Origin: Micromonospora aurantiaca ATCC 27029
Lineage (GTDB): Bacteria > Actinomycetota > Actinomycetes > Mycobacteriales > Micromonosporaceae
Reading direction: 5' to 3'
Length of the DNA stretch: 64,000 nt
NCBI RefSeq assembly: GCF_000145235.1
Contig: NC_014391.1
Coordinates: forward strand, 3,170,001 to 3,234,000
This document shows positions 34,309 to 44,640 of the stretch, one piece after another (within the stretch, counting starts at the first letter, position 1; each line of letters opens with the position of its first letter). The position numbers and the translations under genes are program-made. The notes below the pieces were generated by a model. It was not told the DNA's origin. It saw nothing but the letters and a program-made list of their open reading frames with translations, and made no database searches.

Positions 34309-35082
34309 ATGATCGGAAACGCACAGCTGCTCGCCGTCCCCCGGGCGAGCACCGCGCGGGCCGCGGAACCGTCCGGCGACGGAGTAGCCGGCTGGGTCAC
34401 CGGCCTGATGGAACGGCTCGGTGGGCCGGGCGCCGGCCTCGCGGTGGCCCTGGAGAACCTGTTCCCGCCCATCCCCAGCGAGGTGATCCTGCCGCTGGCC
34501 GGCTTCACCGCGAGCCAGGGCCGGATGAGCCTGGCCGGCGCCATCTTCTGGACCACGCTCGGGTCGATCGTGGGCGCGCTGGCGCTGTACTACATCGGCG
34601 CGGCCCTCGGGCGGGACCGGATGCGCGCCCTGGCCGCGCGGCTGCCGCTGATCAAGCTGGAGGACGTGGACCGCACCGAGGCGTGGTTCCTGCGCCACGG
34701 CGTCAAGGCGGTGTTCTTCGGCCGGATGATTCCGATCTTCCGCAGTCTCATCTCCATCCCGGCCGGAGTGGAACGGATGCCGGTTCCGGTATTCCTGCTC
34801 TACACCGCGCTGGGCAGCCTGATCTGGAACACCACGTTCGTGCTCGCCGGTTACCTGCTCGGCGAGCAGTGGCACGTGGTCGAGGCGTACGCGGGCACGT
34901 TCCAGAAGGTCGTCATCGTGGCCGTGGTGGCCGGTGTCTGCTGGTTCGTGGTCAGCCGCGTCCGCCGCTCCCGCCGCACCGCCGGGGACGTGCCGCAGGA
35001 GGCGGAGGCGCCGCCGGAGCCGCAGCCGACCCCGCAGGGCACCGTCTACCGGGGCGGCTGGTACTCCCGGGCGGAGGACTGA
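34309..35082 (+). CDS. DedA-family membrane protein
   Basis: The protein has 257 aa with four to five hydrophobic segments. Family motifs: LENLFPPIPSEVILPLAG, then FFGRMIPIFRSLISIPAG (the conserved Arg-rich re-entrant loop), and a hydrophilic Pro-rich C-terminal tail. DedA proteins move or flip lipid carriers across the cytoplasmic membrane. TAACGT (34296-34301) ends 7 nt before the ATG, so the message is probably leaderless. Confidence 0.92.
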   Translation: MIGNAQLLAVPRASTARAAEPSGDGVAGWVTGLMERLGGPGAGLAVALENLFPPIPSEVILPLAGFTASQGRMSLAGAIFWTTLGSIVGALALYYIGAALGRDRMRALAARLPLIKLEDVDRTEAWFLRHGVKAVFFGRMIPIFRSLISIPAGVERMPVPVFLLYTALGSLIWNTTFVLAGYLLGEQWHVVEAYAGTFQKVVIVAVVAGVCWFVVSRVRRSRRTAGDVPQEAEAPPEPQPTPQGTVYRGGWYSRAED

Positions 35083-35089
35083 GGCAGGG

Positions 35090-36448
35090 TCAGCACGGCG
35101 GGTAGAGCGGGCGGGTGCCGGCGCCGGCGGCCCGGGCGGCGTGGTCGCTGAACCGGCAGCCGAAGTCCGGTGCCGCCACCGCACGCCGGTCGGTGACCGC
35201 GTCACCGGCCGGCCGCTTGTCGGTGCGGACCCAGCGGACCAGGTCGTCCCAGGCGGCGCCGGCCTCGGCCGGGCTGAACTCGCAGTGCTGCGCGGTGCGC
35301 ACCGCCCGCTGCACGAGCAGCCGGGACCGGCCGTGCCGGGCCACGTCCCGGGCGTACGCCTGCTCCATACTGAACGGCACGAACAGGTCGCCGAGCCCGT
35401 GCAGGCTCAGCACCGGCGCGGTGGGCCGCCCGGCGATCCGGGGCACCTCGGTCAGGCCGGGCGCGAGCCGCTGGCGCAGGTTCTCCGGCGCGACCCGCTG
35501 CACCGTGGCGTTGAGGTTCACCGGCTGGTTCGGCGTGTACCTGGTGAACAGGTTCGTGGCGAGCTGGCCGGGCCGCCGGGCGGGGGAGCCGTCCGCCTCG
35601 CCGACGGCGATGCCGAACAGGAAGTCCTTCCACACCGCGAACGCGGCGTCGGCGCCCGGCCGCGGCCCGCCGGAACGGTCCACGGTGACCGCGCGCAGCT
35701 GCTTGCCCAGCGCATTGGTGGTGTCCGCGCCGCCCGGGGTCAGCCCGGCGAGGCCGAGCGTGACCTGGATCCGGGGCACCGCCGAGGTCAGGTAGTCGGG
35801 CGGCGTCGGGTACGCGCGCACCCCGGCCAGCGCCTGCGCGACCAGGTTGTAGTCCAGGAAGAAGTCGAACAGCTCCTGGTCGCCGAGCACCCCGCACATC
35901 GGCAGCGCCCCGGCGTAGTAGCCCGGGTACTGCTCCAGCGACCGGCCGATGACGTGACCGCCCATCGAGACGCCGGCGATCAGTACCCGGTGCGGGCGCC
36001 GGACGGTACGGCTGAACAGGTCGGCCAGGGCGCGGGTGCCGCGAACGCCGGAGCGCACGTCGTAGCCGTTGCGGTCGTACGACGACGACGCCCACGCGTA
36101 CCCCTGCGCCACCAGGCGCTGCCGCAGGTCGAAGCCGGGCGGCTCCGGCGACAGCTCGGTGCCCTGGCCGCGGTAGCCGTGCGCCCACATCACCAGCTCG
36201 CCGTTCCAGCGCGCCGGGATCTCGATGACGTACCCGGCGTTGGCGTGCACGCCCTGCCGCACGGTGGTGGCGGCCCCGCCGACCACGAGCGGCGGCAGCG
36301 GCGGGTTGACGATGGTGTAGCCGGGCAGCGGGCCGCTGCCGTCGTCGCGGCCGGTGGCGGCGGCGGGGGCCGCGCCGGTGAGGCCGAGCGTCAGCGCGAG
36401 GGCCGCGCCGACGGCGAGCAGCCGGCGACGGACGGGTGAGGGCTGCAT
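35090..36448 (-). CDS. Secreted alpha/beta-hydrolase
   Basis: The protein has 452 aa from the ATG at 36448, which follows a GGGGAG sequence. Signal peptide: basic start then LLAVGAALALTLGLTGAAPAAA. GVSMGGHVIG carries the nucleophile Ser; LHGLGDLFVPF and a later AQHCEF likely supply Asp and His. A paired-Cys tail suggests disulfides. It resembles secreted prolyl-oligopeptidase/tannase-type esterases; the substrate is unknown. Confidence 0.85.
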   Translation of the reverse strand: MQPSPVRRRLLAVGAALALTLGLTGAAPAAATGRDDGSGPLPGYTIVNPPLPPLVVGGAATTVRQGVHANAGYVIEIPARWNGELVMWAHGYRGQGTELSPEPPGFDLRQRLVAQGYAWASSSYDRNGYDVRSGVRGTRALADLFSRTVRRPHRVLIAGVSMGGHVIGRSLEQYPGYYAGALPMCGVLGDQELFDFFLDYNLVAQALAGVRAYPTPPDYLTSAVPRIQVTLGLAGLTPGGADTTNALGKQLRAVTVDRSGGPRPGADAAFAVWKDFLFGIAVGEADGSPARRPGQLATNLFTRYTPNQPVNLNATVQRVAPENLRQRLAPGLTEVPRIAGRPTAPVLSLHGLGDLFVPFSMEQAYARDVARHGRSRLLVQRAVRTAQHCEFSPAEAGAAWDDLVRWVRTDKRPAGDAVTDRRAVAAPDFGCRFSDHAARAAGAGTRPLYPPC

Positions 36449-36508
36449 CGCTGCTCCCCGGGGGACGGGTGCCACCCCGGGACGGGGGTGACGACGCGGG
36501 ACGGATGC

Positions 36509-36522
36509 CTACCGGCCGGTAG
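36509..36522. promoter_or_regulatory. Palindromic operator candidate
   Basis: CTACCGGCCGGTAG is a perfect 14-bp palindrome of the kind bound by TetR-type repressors in actinobacteria. It lies about 60 bp upstream of the secreted hydrolase start. No TetR gene is adjacent, so the regulator is unknown. Confidence 0.4.
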
Positions 36523-36600
36523 CGCCCTGAACCTAGGCCGGGCGTCGAGAGCTGTCAATCGCTGACCGACCGCTCCGCCGGCGTCCGTCCCGCGGACCGC

Positions 36601-38366
<1,766 letters not shown>

Positions 38367-38396
38367 CCCGATGGGGACCGGCGAGAGGGGACGACC

Positions 38397-39230
38397 ATGA
38401 CCGCATCCGAGGACGACCCCGGCCTGGCCAGGCCCCGCTGGTCCGGCGGAGCCCGGCTGCTCGCGGCGGCGGCGGTGCTGGTGGTGGTGCTCGGCGCGGT
38501 GGCCGTGGCGGTGACGCTGTCCAACCCGGCCCGTCTCGGCGTGGTCTTCTCCGGCGGCGCCCCGCCGTCGCCCGCTCCCGGCGGCGGCTCCGGCGGGGCG
38601 GGCGCCGCCGAGGTGGCCGGCGCCGAGACGCTCGCCGCGCCCCGCGACAACCGGCAGCGCGCCCAGTTCGAGCTGGTCGACGGGCTGACCCGGTTCACGC
38701 TGCGGGCCGCCGACCTCGGCGACGACCTCTACCGGATCGGCGCGCCGGACGGCTCGGGTGTGACGCCCCGCCCGCAGCTCGTGGGCGACCGGGTCCGGCT
38801 GCGGATCGAGGAGAACGGCCGCCCCGGCCCGGCCGCCGTCGAGGTGGTGCTCAACTCCCGGGTCACCTGGCGGCTGCGGCTGCTCGGCGGCGTCAGCGAG
38901 CAGCGGCTCGACCTGGGCGAGGCCCGGCTCGCCGGGATCGACCTGGTCGGCGGCGCGTCGCGTACCCGGCTGCTGCTGCCCCGGCTCGACGGCTCGCTCA
39001 CCGTCCGGATGACCGGCGGGGTCAGCGAACTCACGGTCACCGTGCCCGGCGGGCCGCCGGCCCGGGTGCGGGTGGCCTCCGGCGCCGGCTCCCTGACCCT
39101 GTACGACCAGCGTCGCGGCGGGATCGCCGCCGGTGACCTGGTCAGCTCACCGGGCTGGGACCGGGCTGCCGACCGGCTCTACCTCGACCTGGTCGGGGGC
39201 GCGAACGCGGTGAGCGTCACCGCGGAGTGA
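38397..39230 (+). CDS. Membrane-anchored protein, unknown function
   Basis: The protein has 277 aa from an ATG preceded by GAGAGGGG. One N-terminal transmembrane segment at about 20-42 (LLAAAAVLVVVLGAVAVAV) and a Gly/Pro-rich linker lead to an outer domain of about 190 residues. That domain is rich in short beta-strand repeats (LLGGVSEQRLDLG, LVGGASRTRLLL, MTGGVSELTVTV, LVGGANAVSVT), like the beta-helical cell-envelope sensing domains of the LiaF/DUF2154 type. I do not recognise a specific family. Confidence 0.7.
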   Translation: MTASEDDPGLARPRWSGGARLLAAAAVLVVVLGAVAVAVTLSNPARLGVVFSGGAPPSPAPGGGSGGAGAAEVAGAETLAAPRDNRQRAQFELVDGLTRFTLRAADLGDDLYRIGAPDGSGVTPRPQLVGDRVRLRIEENGRPGPAAVEVVLNSRVTWRLRLLGGVSEQRLDLGEARLAGIDLVGGASRTRLLLPRLDGSLTVRMTGGVSELTVTVPGGPPARVRVASGAGSLTLYDQRRGGIAAGDLVSSPGWDRAADRLYLDLVGGANAVSVTAE

Positions 39231-39233
39231 GCG

Positions 39234-39239
39234 TACAGT
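39234..39239 (+). promoter_or_regulatory. -10 box of a leaderless promoter
   Basis: TACAGT ends 6 nt before the GTG start of the pirin gene at 39246 and overlaps the end of the intergenic gap after the upstream stop. Confidence 0.45.
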
Positions 39240-39245
39240 CGGGCG

Positions 39246-40217
39246 GTGGACCGCACCGAATCCCTGCCCGCGCAGACGCTCCCGCCGGGCGTCGGCCCGA
39301 CCGACCCGGGCAGCGTGCTGCTGCCCGGCCACGACGTCCCGCTCGGCCGCTACACCACTGTGCGCCGGCTGCTGCCGCAGCGGCAGCGCCGGATGGTCGG
39401 CGCCTGGTGCTTCGTCGACCACTTCGGGCCCGACGACGTGGCCGACCGGCCCGGCATGGAGGTGCCGCCGCACCCGCACACCGGGCTGCAGACCGTCACC
39501 TGGCTGCTCGACGGGGAGATCCTGCACCGCGACAGCCTCGGCAACGTCCAGCCCATCCGCCCGGGCCAGCTCAACGTGATGACCTCCGGGCGCGGCATCG
39601 CCCACTCCGAGCGTTCCCCGCTGGTCCACCCGCCGCTGATGCACGGCGTGCAGCTGTGGGTGGCGCTGCCCGACCCGGCCCGTGCCGGTGACCCGGACTT
39701 CGCCCACCACGCCGACCTGCCCCGCTTCCGCGACGCCGACCTGGACGTCACGCTGCTCGTCGGCGACCTCGGCGGGGAACGCTCGCCCGCCGTCGTGCAC
39801 ACCCCGCTGGTCGGCGCGCAGATCGAGGTCCGCGGGCCGGCGCCGGCCACGCTGCCGCTGCGCCCGGACTTCGAGTACGGGCTGCTGGCCATGTCCGGTG
39901 CCGCCGAGTGCGACGGCACGGCGCTGGCCCCCGGCGCGCTGCTCTACCTGGGCCTCGGCCGGAACGCGCTGACGCTGCGCGCCGAGCCGGGCACCCGGCT
40001 GCTGCTGCTCGGCGGCACCCCGTTCGAGGAGCCGCTGGTGATGTGGTGGAACTTCGTCGGCCGCTCGCACGAGGAGGTGGTGGCCGCCCGGGAGGACTGG
40101 ATGGCCGGCCGCCGCTTCGGCGTGGTCGCCGACGACGCGGCGCCGCCGCTGCCCGCGCCCGCGCTGCCCACCACCCGGCTCAAGGCCCGTGATCGCGGCG
40201 GTGACGTCCGCGGCTGA
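39246..40217 (+). CDS. Pirin-family protein
   Basis: The protein has 323 aa from a GTG start. The cupin metal motif is present: PPHPHTGLQTVTWLLDGE and later TSGRGIAHSE, giving the three His and one Glu that bind iron. The C-terminal half (FEEPLVMWWNFVGRSHEEV) is typical of pirins. Pirins act as quercetin dioxygenases or redox-linked cofactors; the role here is not deducible. Confidence 0.93.
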   Translation: MDRTESLPAQTLPPGVGPTDPGSVLLPGHDVPLGRYTTVRRLLPQRQRRMVGAWCFVDHFGPDDVADRPGMEVPPHPHTGLQTVTWLLDGEILHRDSLGNVQPIRPGQLNVMTSGRGIAHSERSPLVHPPLMHGVQLWVALPDPARAGDPDFAHHADLPRFRDADLDVTLLVGDLGGERSPAVVHTPLVGAQIEVRGPAPATLPLRPDFEYGLLAMSGAAECDGTALAPGALLYLGLGRNALTLRAEPGTRLLLLGGTPFEEPLVMWWNFVGRSHEEVVAAREDWMAGRRFGVVADDAAPPLPAPALPTTRLKARDRGGDVRG

Positions 40218-40262
40218 CCGTCGTACCCCGAATGCCGCGCCGTCACCGGGGTAGTCGGCGGC

Positions 40263-40931
40263 ATGCCGACAACCACCGCCCCGCGCGACGTCGCGGACAA
40301 GAAGCGGCTCGCCCGCCGGCTCGCCGGAGACGGCCGCGGGTTCGCCGAGTGCTTCGGGTTCCGGGTGACCAACAACCCGGCCCAGTTGTTCCAGGTGCTG
40401 TACCTGGCCGTTCTGCTGGCCCGCCGGGGCGACTTCCACCGGTCCGTCGACGCGGCCACCGCGCTGCGCGACGCCGGGTGGGACACCGCGGCCCGGATGG
40501 CCCGCTCCCGCCACGAGGACCGGGTACGCGTGCTGCGCGCCGCCGGACTGCGCGGTGACCTGCCCGCGATCGCCGACACCCTCGGCGACCTGGCCCGCAC
40601 GATCGTCGAGACGTACCGGGGTGACCTGCGCCGACTGCGGACCGCCGCGCACCAGGATGCGGGCGAGGAACGGCGGCTGCTGACCGCGCTGCCCGGAGTG
40701 GACGACGAGGTGTGCGACCTGTTCCTGCGCGAAGCGCAGGCGCTGTGGCGTGAGGCGGCGCCGGTGGCCGACCGGCGGGCGCTCGCGGCGGCCCGCCGGC
40801 TCGGGCTGGGCCGTACCGCGCGCGACCTCGCCGGACTGACCGGCAGCGGCGAGTCGGAGCAACTGTCGTGGCTGGTCGGAGCGCTGGCGCGAGTGGACCT
40901 GGAGCGGCGGTACGCCGAGGTGACCGCCTGA
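40263..40931 (+). CDS. Helix-hairpin-helix protein, endonuclease III-like
   Basis: The protein has 222 aa and is largely helical. NNPAQLFQVLYLAVLLARR and TALPGVDDEVCDLFLREAQ resemble the substrate helix and the helix-hairpin-helix of the endonuclease III/HhH-GPD superfamily. The usual Lys of bifunctional glycosylases and the FeS Cys cluster are not seen, so an enzymatic role is uncertain. Confidence 0.55.
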   Translation: MPTTTAPRDVADKKRLARRLAGDGRGFAECFGFRVTNNPAQLFQVLYLAVLLARRGDFHRSVDAATALRDAGWDTAARMARSRHEDRVRVLRAAGLRGDLPAIADTLGDLARTIVETYRGDLRRLRTAAHQDAGEERRLLTALPGVDDEVCDLFLREAQALWREAAPVADRRALAAARRLGLGRTARDLAGLTGSGESEQLSWLVGALARVDLERRYAEVTA

Positions 40932-41017
40932 GCGCACACGTGCGCCCGGACACACTTCCGCGATTCTCACCCGTTCGGCTGATGTCGCGTCGTATGATGA
41001 TCGTGGCAGCGATGCCC

Positions 41018-41140
41018 GCCCGGTTCGGGCGAACATCTCACCGCTGCGCGGTCGCGACCCGGTTCGGGCGTGAACCGCGGAGGACAGGTGCTGCGTGGCG
41101 CCCCAGGTCGCGGTTCGTGACCCGGGGCGCTCGCCTGTCC
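41018..41140. other. Strongly folded intergenic element, candidate structured RNA
   Basis: The gap 40932-41252 holds no convincing gene. Within it lie a 6-bp hairpin at 41018-41032 (CGCCCG-GTT-CGGGCG), a 4-bp hairpin at 41058-41068, and a nested stem at 41082-41140: GGACAGG pairs with CCTGTCC, inside it GCGCCCC with GGGGCGC, then GGTCGCG with CGTGACC around loop GTT. All three tips read CGGTTCG. TATGAT (40994-40999) upstream could be a -10 box on the plus strand. No known RNA family was recognised. Confidence 0.5.
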
Positions 41141-41252
41141 GGGCACGCCGACCCGCCACAGGGCAGCGCCCACGCGCGACAGTCGTACGCCGGGCCTGTT
41201 TCCGCACGCGCAGAGGCCGGCGGCCGTGTCGCCCGCCGGCCCGACGCCGTAC

Positions 41253-41522
41253 TCAGATGCCGCGCAGGTGTTGCGAGACGCGCGGGTGGTTGTCGCGGGC
41301 CTGCGCCGCGCGCTGCGACCGGCTCACCTCGGGAGCCGCGTCGATGCCGGCCGACCGGGCCACCTCGGTGCCGTTGGCGTAGTCCACCGGGGGCAGAGCG
41401 CGCAGCGCCCGCAACACGTCCGGCGGCGCGCCCTCCCGTTCCGCCTCGCGGATGACGTCGTCCTTGCCGGCCGGGTAGTCCAGCGCGGACAGGTAATCAA
41501 GGACATCCGTGTAACTCGCCAT
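41253..41522 (-). CDS. DUF2795 protein
   Basis: The protein has 89 aa. TDVLDYLSALDYPAGKDDVI followed by PPDVLRALRALPP is the DUF2795 helical pattern, and the C-terminus is basic and hydrophilic. The function of the family is not known to me. It is divergent from the DUF2267 gene. Confidence 0.8.
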   Translation of the reverse strand: MASYTDVLDYLSALDYPAGKDDVIREAEREGAPPDVLRALRALPPVDYANGTEVARSAGIDAAPEVSRSQRAAQARDNHPRVSQHLRGI

Positions 41523-41699
41523 GGGTCGGGCTCCTCGTGGCAGTAGTCGGGGTCATGACCGGGCGGCGGTTACCCGTCGCGCCGCCGCTCACGCCCGCGA
41601 GCGCGGAAATCCCGCCCCCGTCTCGCGCCGGTGACCGGCGCCGTTTCCGGCGCGCCGTCGCGGGTAGCCGCGGTGGGCGCACCGAAGGGGGTACCACGC

Positions 41700-42104
41700 A
41701 TGCACTACCTGACCTTCGTGAGCCGGGTCGCCCGGCTCACCGGCACCAGCGAGGACCGGGCCGCCACGCTCACCGGGGCCACACTGGAGACGTTCGCCGA
41801 GCGGCTGACCGGCGGCGAGGTGCTGGACCTGGCCGCGCAGCTGCCGAAGCCACTCCAGGGGCTGCTCAGCCCGTATCCGCGCGACGAGGCCGCGGAACGG
41901 TTCGGCGCGGCGGAGTTCGTCGCCCGGGTCGCCCGCCGGGCCGACTGCGACGAGAACACCGCCCGGGACGCGGTACGCGCGGTGTTCGTCACGATGCGCG
42001 AGGCGATCCGCGGCGGGGAGTTCCAGGAGGTCGTGGTCCAGTTTCCGCGCGACTACCGGGACATGGTGGAACCGGCCCTCGCCCCGGCCGCCGCGCGCCG
42101 CTGA
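41700..42104 (+). CDS. DUF2267 protein
   Basis: The protein has 134 aa; GAAGGGGG lies 8 nt before the ATG. It is all helical, with FAERLTGGEVLDLAAQLPKP and FVARVARRADCDENTARDAV typical of DUF2267. A second DUF2267 domain occurs in the protein at 55392-56363. The molecular function is unknown. Confidence 0.87.
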   Translation: MHYLTFVSRVARLTGTSEDRAATLTGATLETFAERLTGGEVLDLAAQLPKPLQGLLSPYPRDEAAERFGAAEFVARVARRADCDENTARDAVRAVFVTMREAIRGGEFQEVVVQFPRDYRDMVEPALAPAAARR

Positions 42105-42116
42105 ACCGGCGGCCGG

Positions 42117-43313
42117 TCAGCCGATCACACCTGCGGCGCGCAGAGCGGCGATCCGGCCGGCGTCGATCCCGGCACCGGCGAGCACCTCGTCGGTGTGCTC
42201 GCCCGGCGACGGTGGCGGGCGCCGGACAGAGGTCGGGGTGGCCGAGAAGCGCGGTGCGGGAGCGGGCTGGGTGACGCCGTCCGGCGCCACGAAGACCTCG
42301 CGTGCCCGCAGGTGCGGATGCTCCGGTGCCTCGGCCCAGTCGAGCACCGGCGCCACGCAGGCGTCCGTGCCGGCCAGCAGCTCCGTCCACTCGTCCCGGG
42401 TACGGGTGCGGAACAGCCGCGCCCAGGCCGCCCGCAGCGCCGGCCAGTTCGCCGGATCGTCCCGGTCCAGCGCCTCACCGCCGACCGCCGCGCCGGCGTC
42501 CTGCGGGCCGTCGCCGCCGTCGGGCGGGAAGCCGGTGAGCCGGACCAGTTCGGCGTAGAACTGCGGCTCCAGCGCGCCCACCGCCACGTACCGCCCGTCG
42601 GCGCACTCGTACGTGTCGTAGAAGGGCGCGCCGCCGTCGAGGAGGTTCACCCCGCGCGGGTCCTGCCACAGGCCGATGCCGCGCAGCGCGTGGATCTGGG
42701 TGGCCAGCACCGACACGCCGTCCACGATGGCCGCGTCGACCACCTGGCCGGGTGCGCCGCCGCGTACCGCGTACAGCGCGGCGACCACGCCGAGCGCCAG
42801 CATCATGCCCCCGCCGCCGTAGTCGCCGAGCAGGTTCATCGGCGGCACCGGGCGTTCCCCGGCCCGGCCCACGCCGTGCAGCGCGCCGGTCAGCGCCAGG
42901 TAGTCGATGTCGTGCCCGGCGCGCTGCGCCAGCGGCCCGTCCTGCCCCCAGCCGGTCATCCGCCCGTACACCAGCTTGGGGTTGGCGGCGAGGCAGTCGT
43001 CCGGGCCGAGGCCGAGTCGTTCGGTCACCCCCGGCCGGAAGCCCTCCACCAGCGCGTCCGCGCCGGCGACCAGGTCGAGCACCAGGTCACGCCCCTCGGG
43101 CTGCTTGAGGTCGACGGCGATCGAGCGGCGATTGCGGTTCAGCAGGTCGCCGGGGAAGGCGCCGAACCCGCCGCCGCCGGGCCGGTCGACGCGCACCACG
43201 TCGGCGCCGAGGTCGGCCAGCATCATCGACGCGAACGGACCGGGGCCGATCCCGGCCAGCTCGATCACCCGTACGCCGGTCAGTGGTCCCTGGTTGGTCA
43301 CCCGCGTCACCAT
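42117..43313 (-). CDS. CaiB/BaiF CoA-transferase family (alpha-methylacyl-CoA racemase-like)
   Basis: The protein has 398 aa from the ATG at 43313. GVRVIELAGIGPGPFASMML, then AGHDIDYLALTGALH and NLLGDYGGGGMMLA match alpha-methylacyl-CoA racemase, including the catalytic His and Asp; YECADGRYVAVGALEPQFY is the typical later motif. It likely epimerises 2-methyl-branched acyl-CoAs. The gene stands alone and is convergent with the DUF2267 gene. Confidence 0.9.
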   Translation of the reverse strand: MVTRVTNQGPLTGVRVIELAGIGPGPFASMMLADLGADVVRVDRPGGGGFGAFPGDLLNRNRRSIAVDLKQPEGRDLVLDLVAGADALVEGFRPGVTERLGLGPDDCLAANPKLVYGRMTGWGQDGPLAQRAGHDIDYLALTGALHGVGRAGERPVPPMNLLGDYGGGGMMLALGVVAALYAVRGGAPGQVVDAAIVDGVSVLATQIHALRGIGLWQDPRGVNLLDGGAPFYDTYECADGRYVAVGALEPQFYAELVRLTGFPPDGGDGPQDAGAAVGGEALDRDDPANWPALRAAWARLFRTRTRDEWTELLAGTDACVAPVLDWAEAPEHPHLRAREVFVAPDGVTQPAPAPRFSATPTSVRRPPPSPGEHTDEVLAGAGIDAGRIAALRAAGVIG

Positions 43314-43389
43314 AGGGTGCCCGGTGACCTGGCGCCATGCCCTCCACCACCGCACAGCGGTTGACCAGGGCAATCAACCGTGTCCCGAC

Positions 43390-43419
43390 TTGGCGTCCGG
43401 TCCGGCGGTGACCTAGCCT
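43390..43419 (+). promoter_or_regulatory. terC promoter
   Basis: TTGGCG (43390-43395) and TAGCCT (43414-43419) are 18 bp apart. Transcription would begin near 43426, exactly where the riboswitch starts. Confidence 0.5.
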
Positions 43420-43427
43420 TGTGCAGG

Positions 43428-43551
43428 CGAGGGGAGTACTTCCCACGAATCATTCCGGTCAGTACGGCAAGCCGCCGAGGCGAGCCCCGGGTGGTTGCCC
43501 ACGAAAACGTGGGTGAAGGAGACCTCGAACATGACACGGTGTTCGAGGAGG
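43428..43551 (+). ncRNA. yybP-ykoY manganese riboswitch and expression platform
   Basis: The closing stem CGAGG (43428-43432) pairs with CCTCG (43523-43527). The conserved GGGGAGTA loop follows immediately (43431-43438), and near the 3' side a CCCACGAAAACGTGGG hairpin and GAAGGAGACC match the yybP-ykoY pattern. CCTCGAAC (43523-43530) can instead pair with GTTCGAGG (43541-43548), which contains the start of the AGGAGG (43546-43551) of terC. Metal binding that stabilises the first stem would therefore free the ribosome site. The platform is read from base pairing; the ligand comes from the known class. Confidence 0.85.
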
Positions 43552-43555
43552 CTCC

Positions 43556-44590
43556 ATGCCCGAATTGTCGCCCCTGGCCGCGGCCGGGTTGTCGTCTGTC
43601 GGCACGCCCACGCTGTGGGTCGTGACGATCGTCGGCGTGCTCGTCCTGCTGGTGCTCGACTTCCTGGTCACCAGAAAGCCGCACGAGGTCTCGATCCGTG
43701 AGGCCCTGGGCTGGTCGGCCTTCTACATCGCCCTGCCGCTGGCCTTCGGCGCCTGGATCTGGTCCCGCTACGGCAGCCAGCAGGGCATCGAGTACCTCAC
43801 CGGTTACCTGGTCGAGAAGTCCCTCTCGGTCGACAACCTGTTCGTCTTCATGCTGCTGCTGGCCGCGTTCGCGGTGCCCGCCGTGCTCGCCCAGCGGGTG
43901 CTGCTCTACGGCATCGCGGGCGCCCTGGTGCTGCGCGGTGTGTTCATCGCGCTCGGCGCCGCCGCGCTCCAGACGCTCGACTTCGCCTTCCTGCTGTTCG
44001 CGCTCATCCTGATCGCCACCGCGGTCAAGCTGCTGCGCGACGCCCTCTCCGGGCACGAGCAGGAGGTCGACATCAACAAGATGCGGTCGGTACGCCTGCT
44101 CCGCAAGATCATGCCGGTGGTCGACGACTACCACGGCACCCGGATGACGATCCGGCAGGGCGGCCGGCGGGCGCTCACCCCGTTCGCGCTCGTCGTGGTC
44201 GCCGTGCTGGCCACGGACATCGTGTTCGCCGTCGACTCGGTGCCGGCCGTCTACGGCATCACCGAGGACCCGTACCTGGTCTTCGCCACCAACGCCTTCG
44301 CGTTGCTGGGCCTGCGGGCGCTCTACTTCGTGCTGCACGCCGCGCTGAGCCGCCTCGTGCACCTCAGCTACGGCCTGGCCGCCATCCTGGCGTTCATCGG
44401 CGTCAAGCTCGGCCTGCACTGGGCGCACGGCATCTGGGAAGGCGTGCCGGAGATCCCGACGCTCGCCTCGCTCGGCGTGATCATCGGTGTCCTGGTGATC
44501 GTCACCATCACCAGCCTGCGGGCCACCCGCAACAGCGGCGACGGCAAGCGCACCGTCGTGCACGAGGTGCAGGGTGGAGGTTCCGCCTGA
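43556..44590 (+). CDS. TerC-family integral membrane protein
   Basis: The protein has 344 aa with about nine hydrophobic segments. Family motifs EKSLSVDNLFVFMLLLAAF and VLATDIVFAVDSVPAVYGIT carry the acidic residues proposed to bind metal, with GLRALYFVL near the end. TerC/Alx proteins export or balance manganese, in agreement with the Mn riboswitch in the leader. AGGAGG lies 4 nt before the ATG. Confidence 0.93.
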   Translation: MPELSPLAAAGLSSVGTPTLWVVTIVGVLVLLVLDFLVTRKPHEVSIREALGWSAFYIALPLAFGAWIWSRYGSQQGIEYLTGYLVEKSLSVDNLFVFMLLLAAFAVPAVLAQRVLLYGIAGALVLRGVFIALGAAALQTLDFAFLLFALILIATAVKLLRDALSGHEQEVDINKMRSVRLLRKIMPVVDDYHGTRMTIRQGGRRALTPFALVVVAVLATDIVFAVDSVPAVYGITEDPYLVFATNAFALLGLRALYFVLHAALSRLVHLSYGLAAILAFIGVKLGLHWAHGIWEGVPEIPTLASLGVIIGVLVIVTITSLRATRNSGDGKRTVVHEVQGGGSA

Positions 44591-44640
44591 CTCGGTGGGA
44601 ACCCCTGCCCCAGCGGGACCGGCGGTGGTACGACTGACGG

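Noticed and set aside
40971..40984. 14-mer CCGTTCGGCTGATG shared with 63052-63065
   Set aside because: One shared 14-mer is expected by chance in a GC-biased 64 kb sequence.
41095..41382. Open frame of 95 codons across the structured element
   Set aside because: It overlaps the DUF2795 gene antisense, has no recognisable domain and lies on hairpin sequence.
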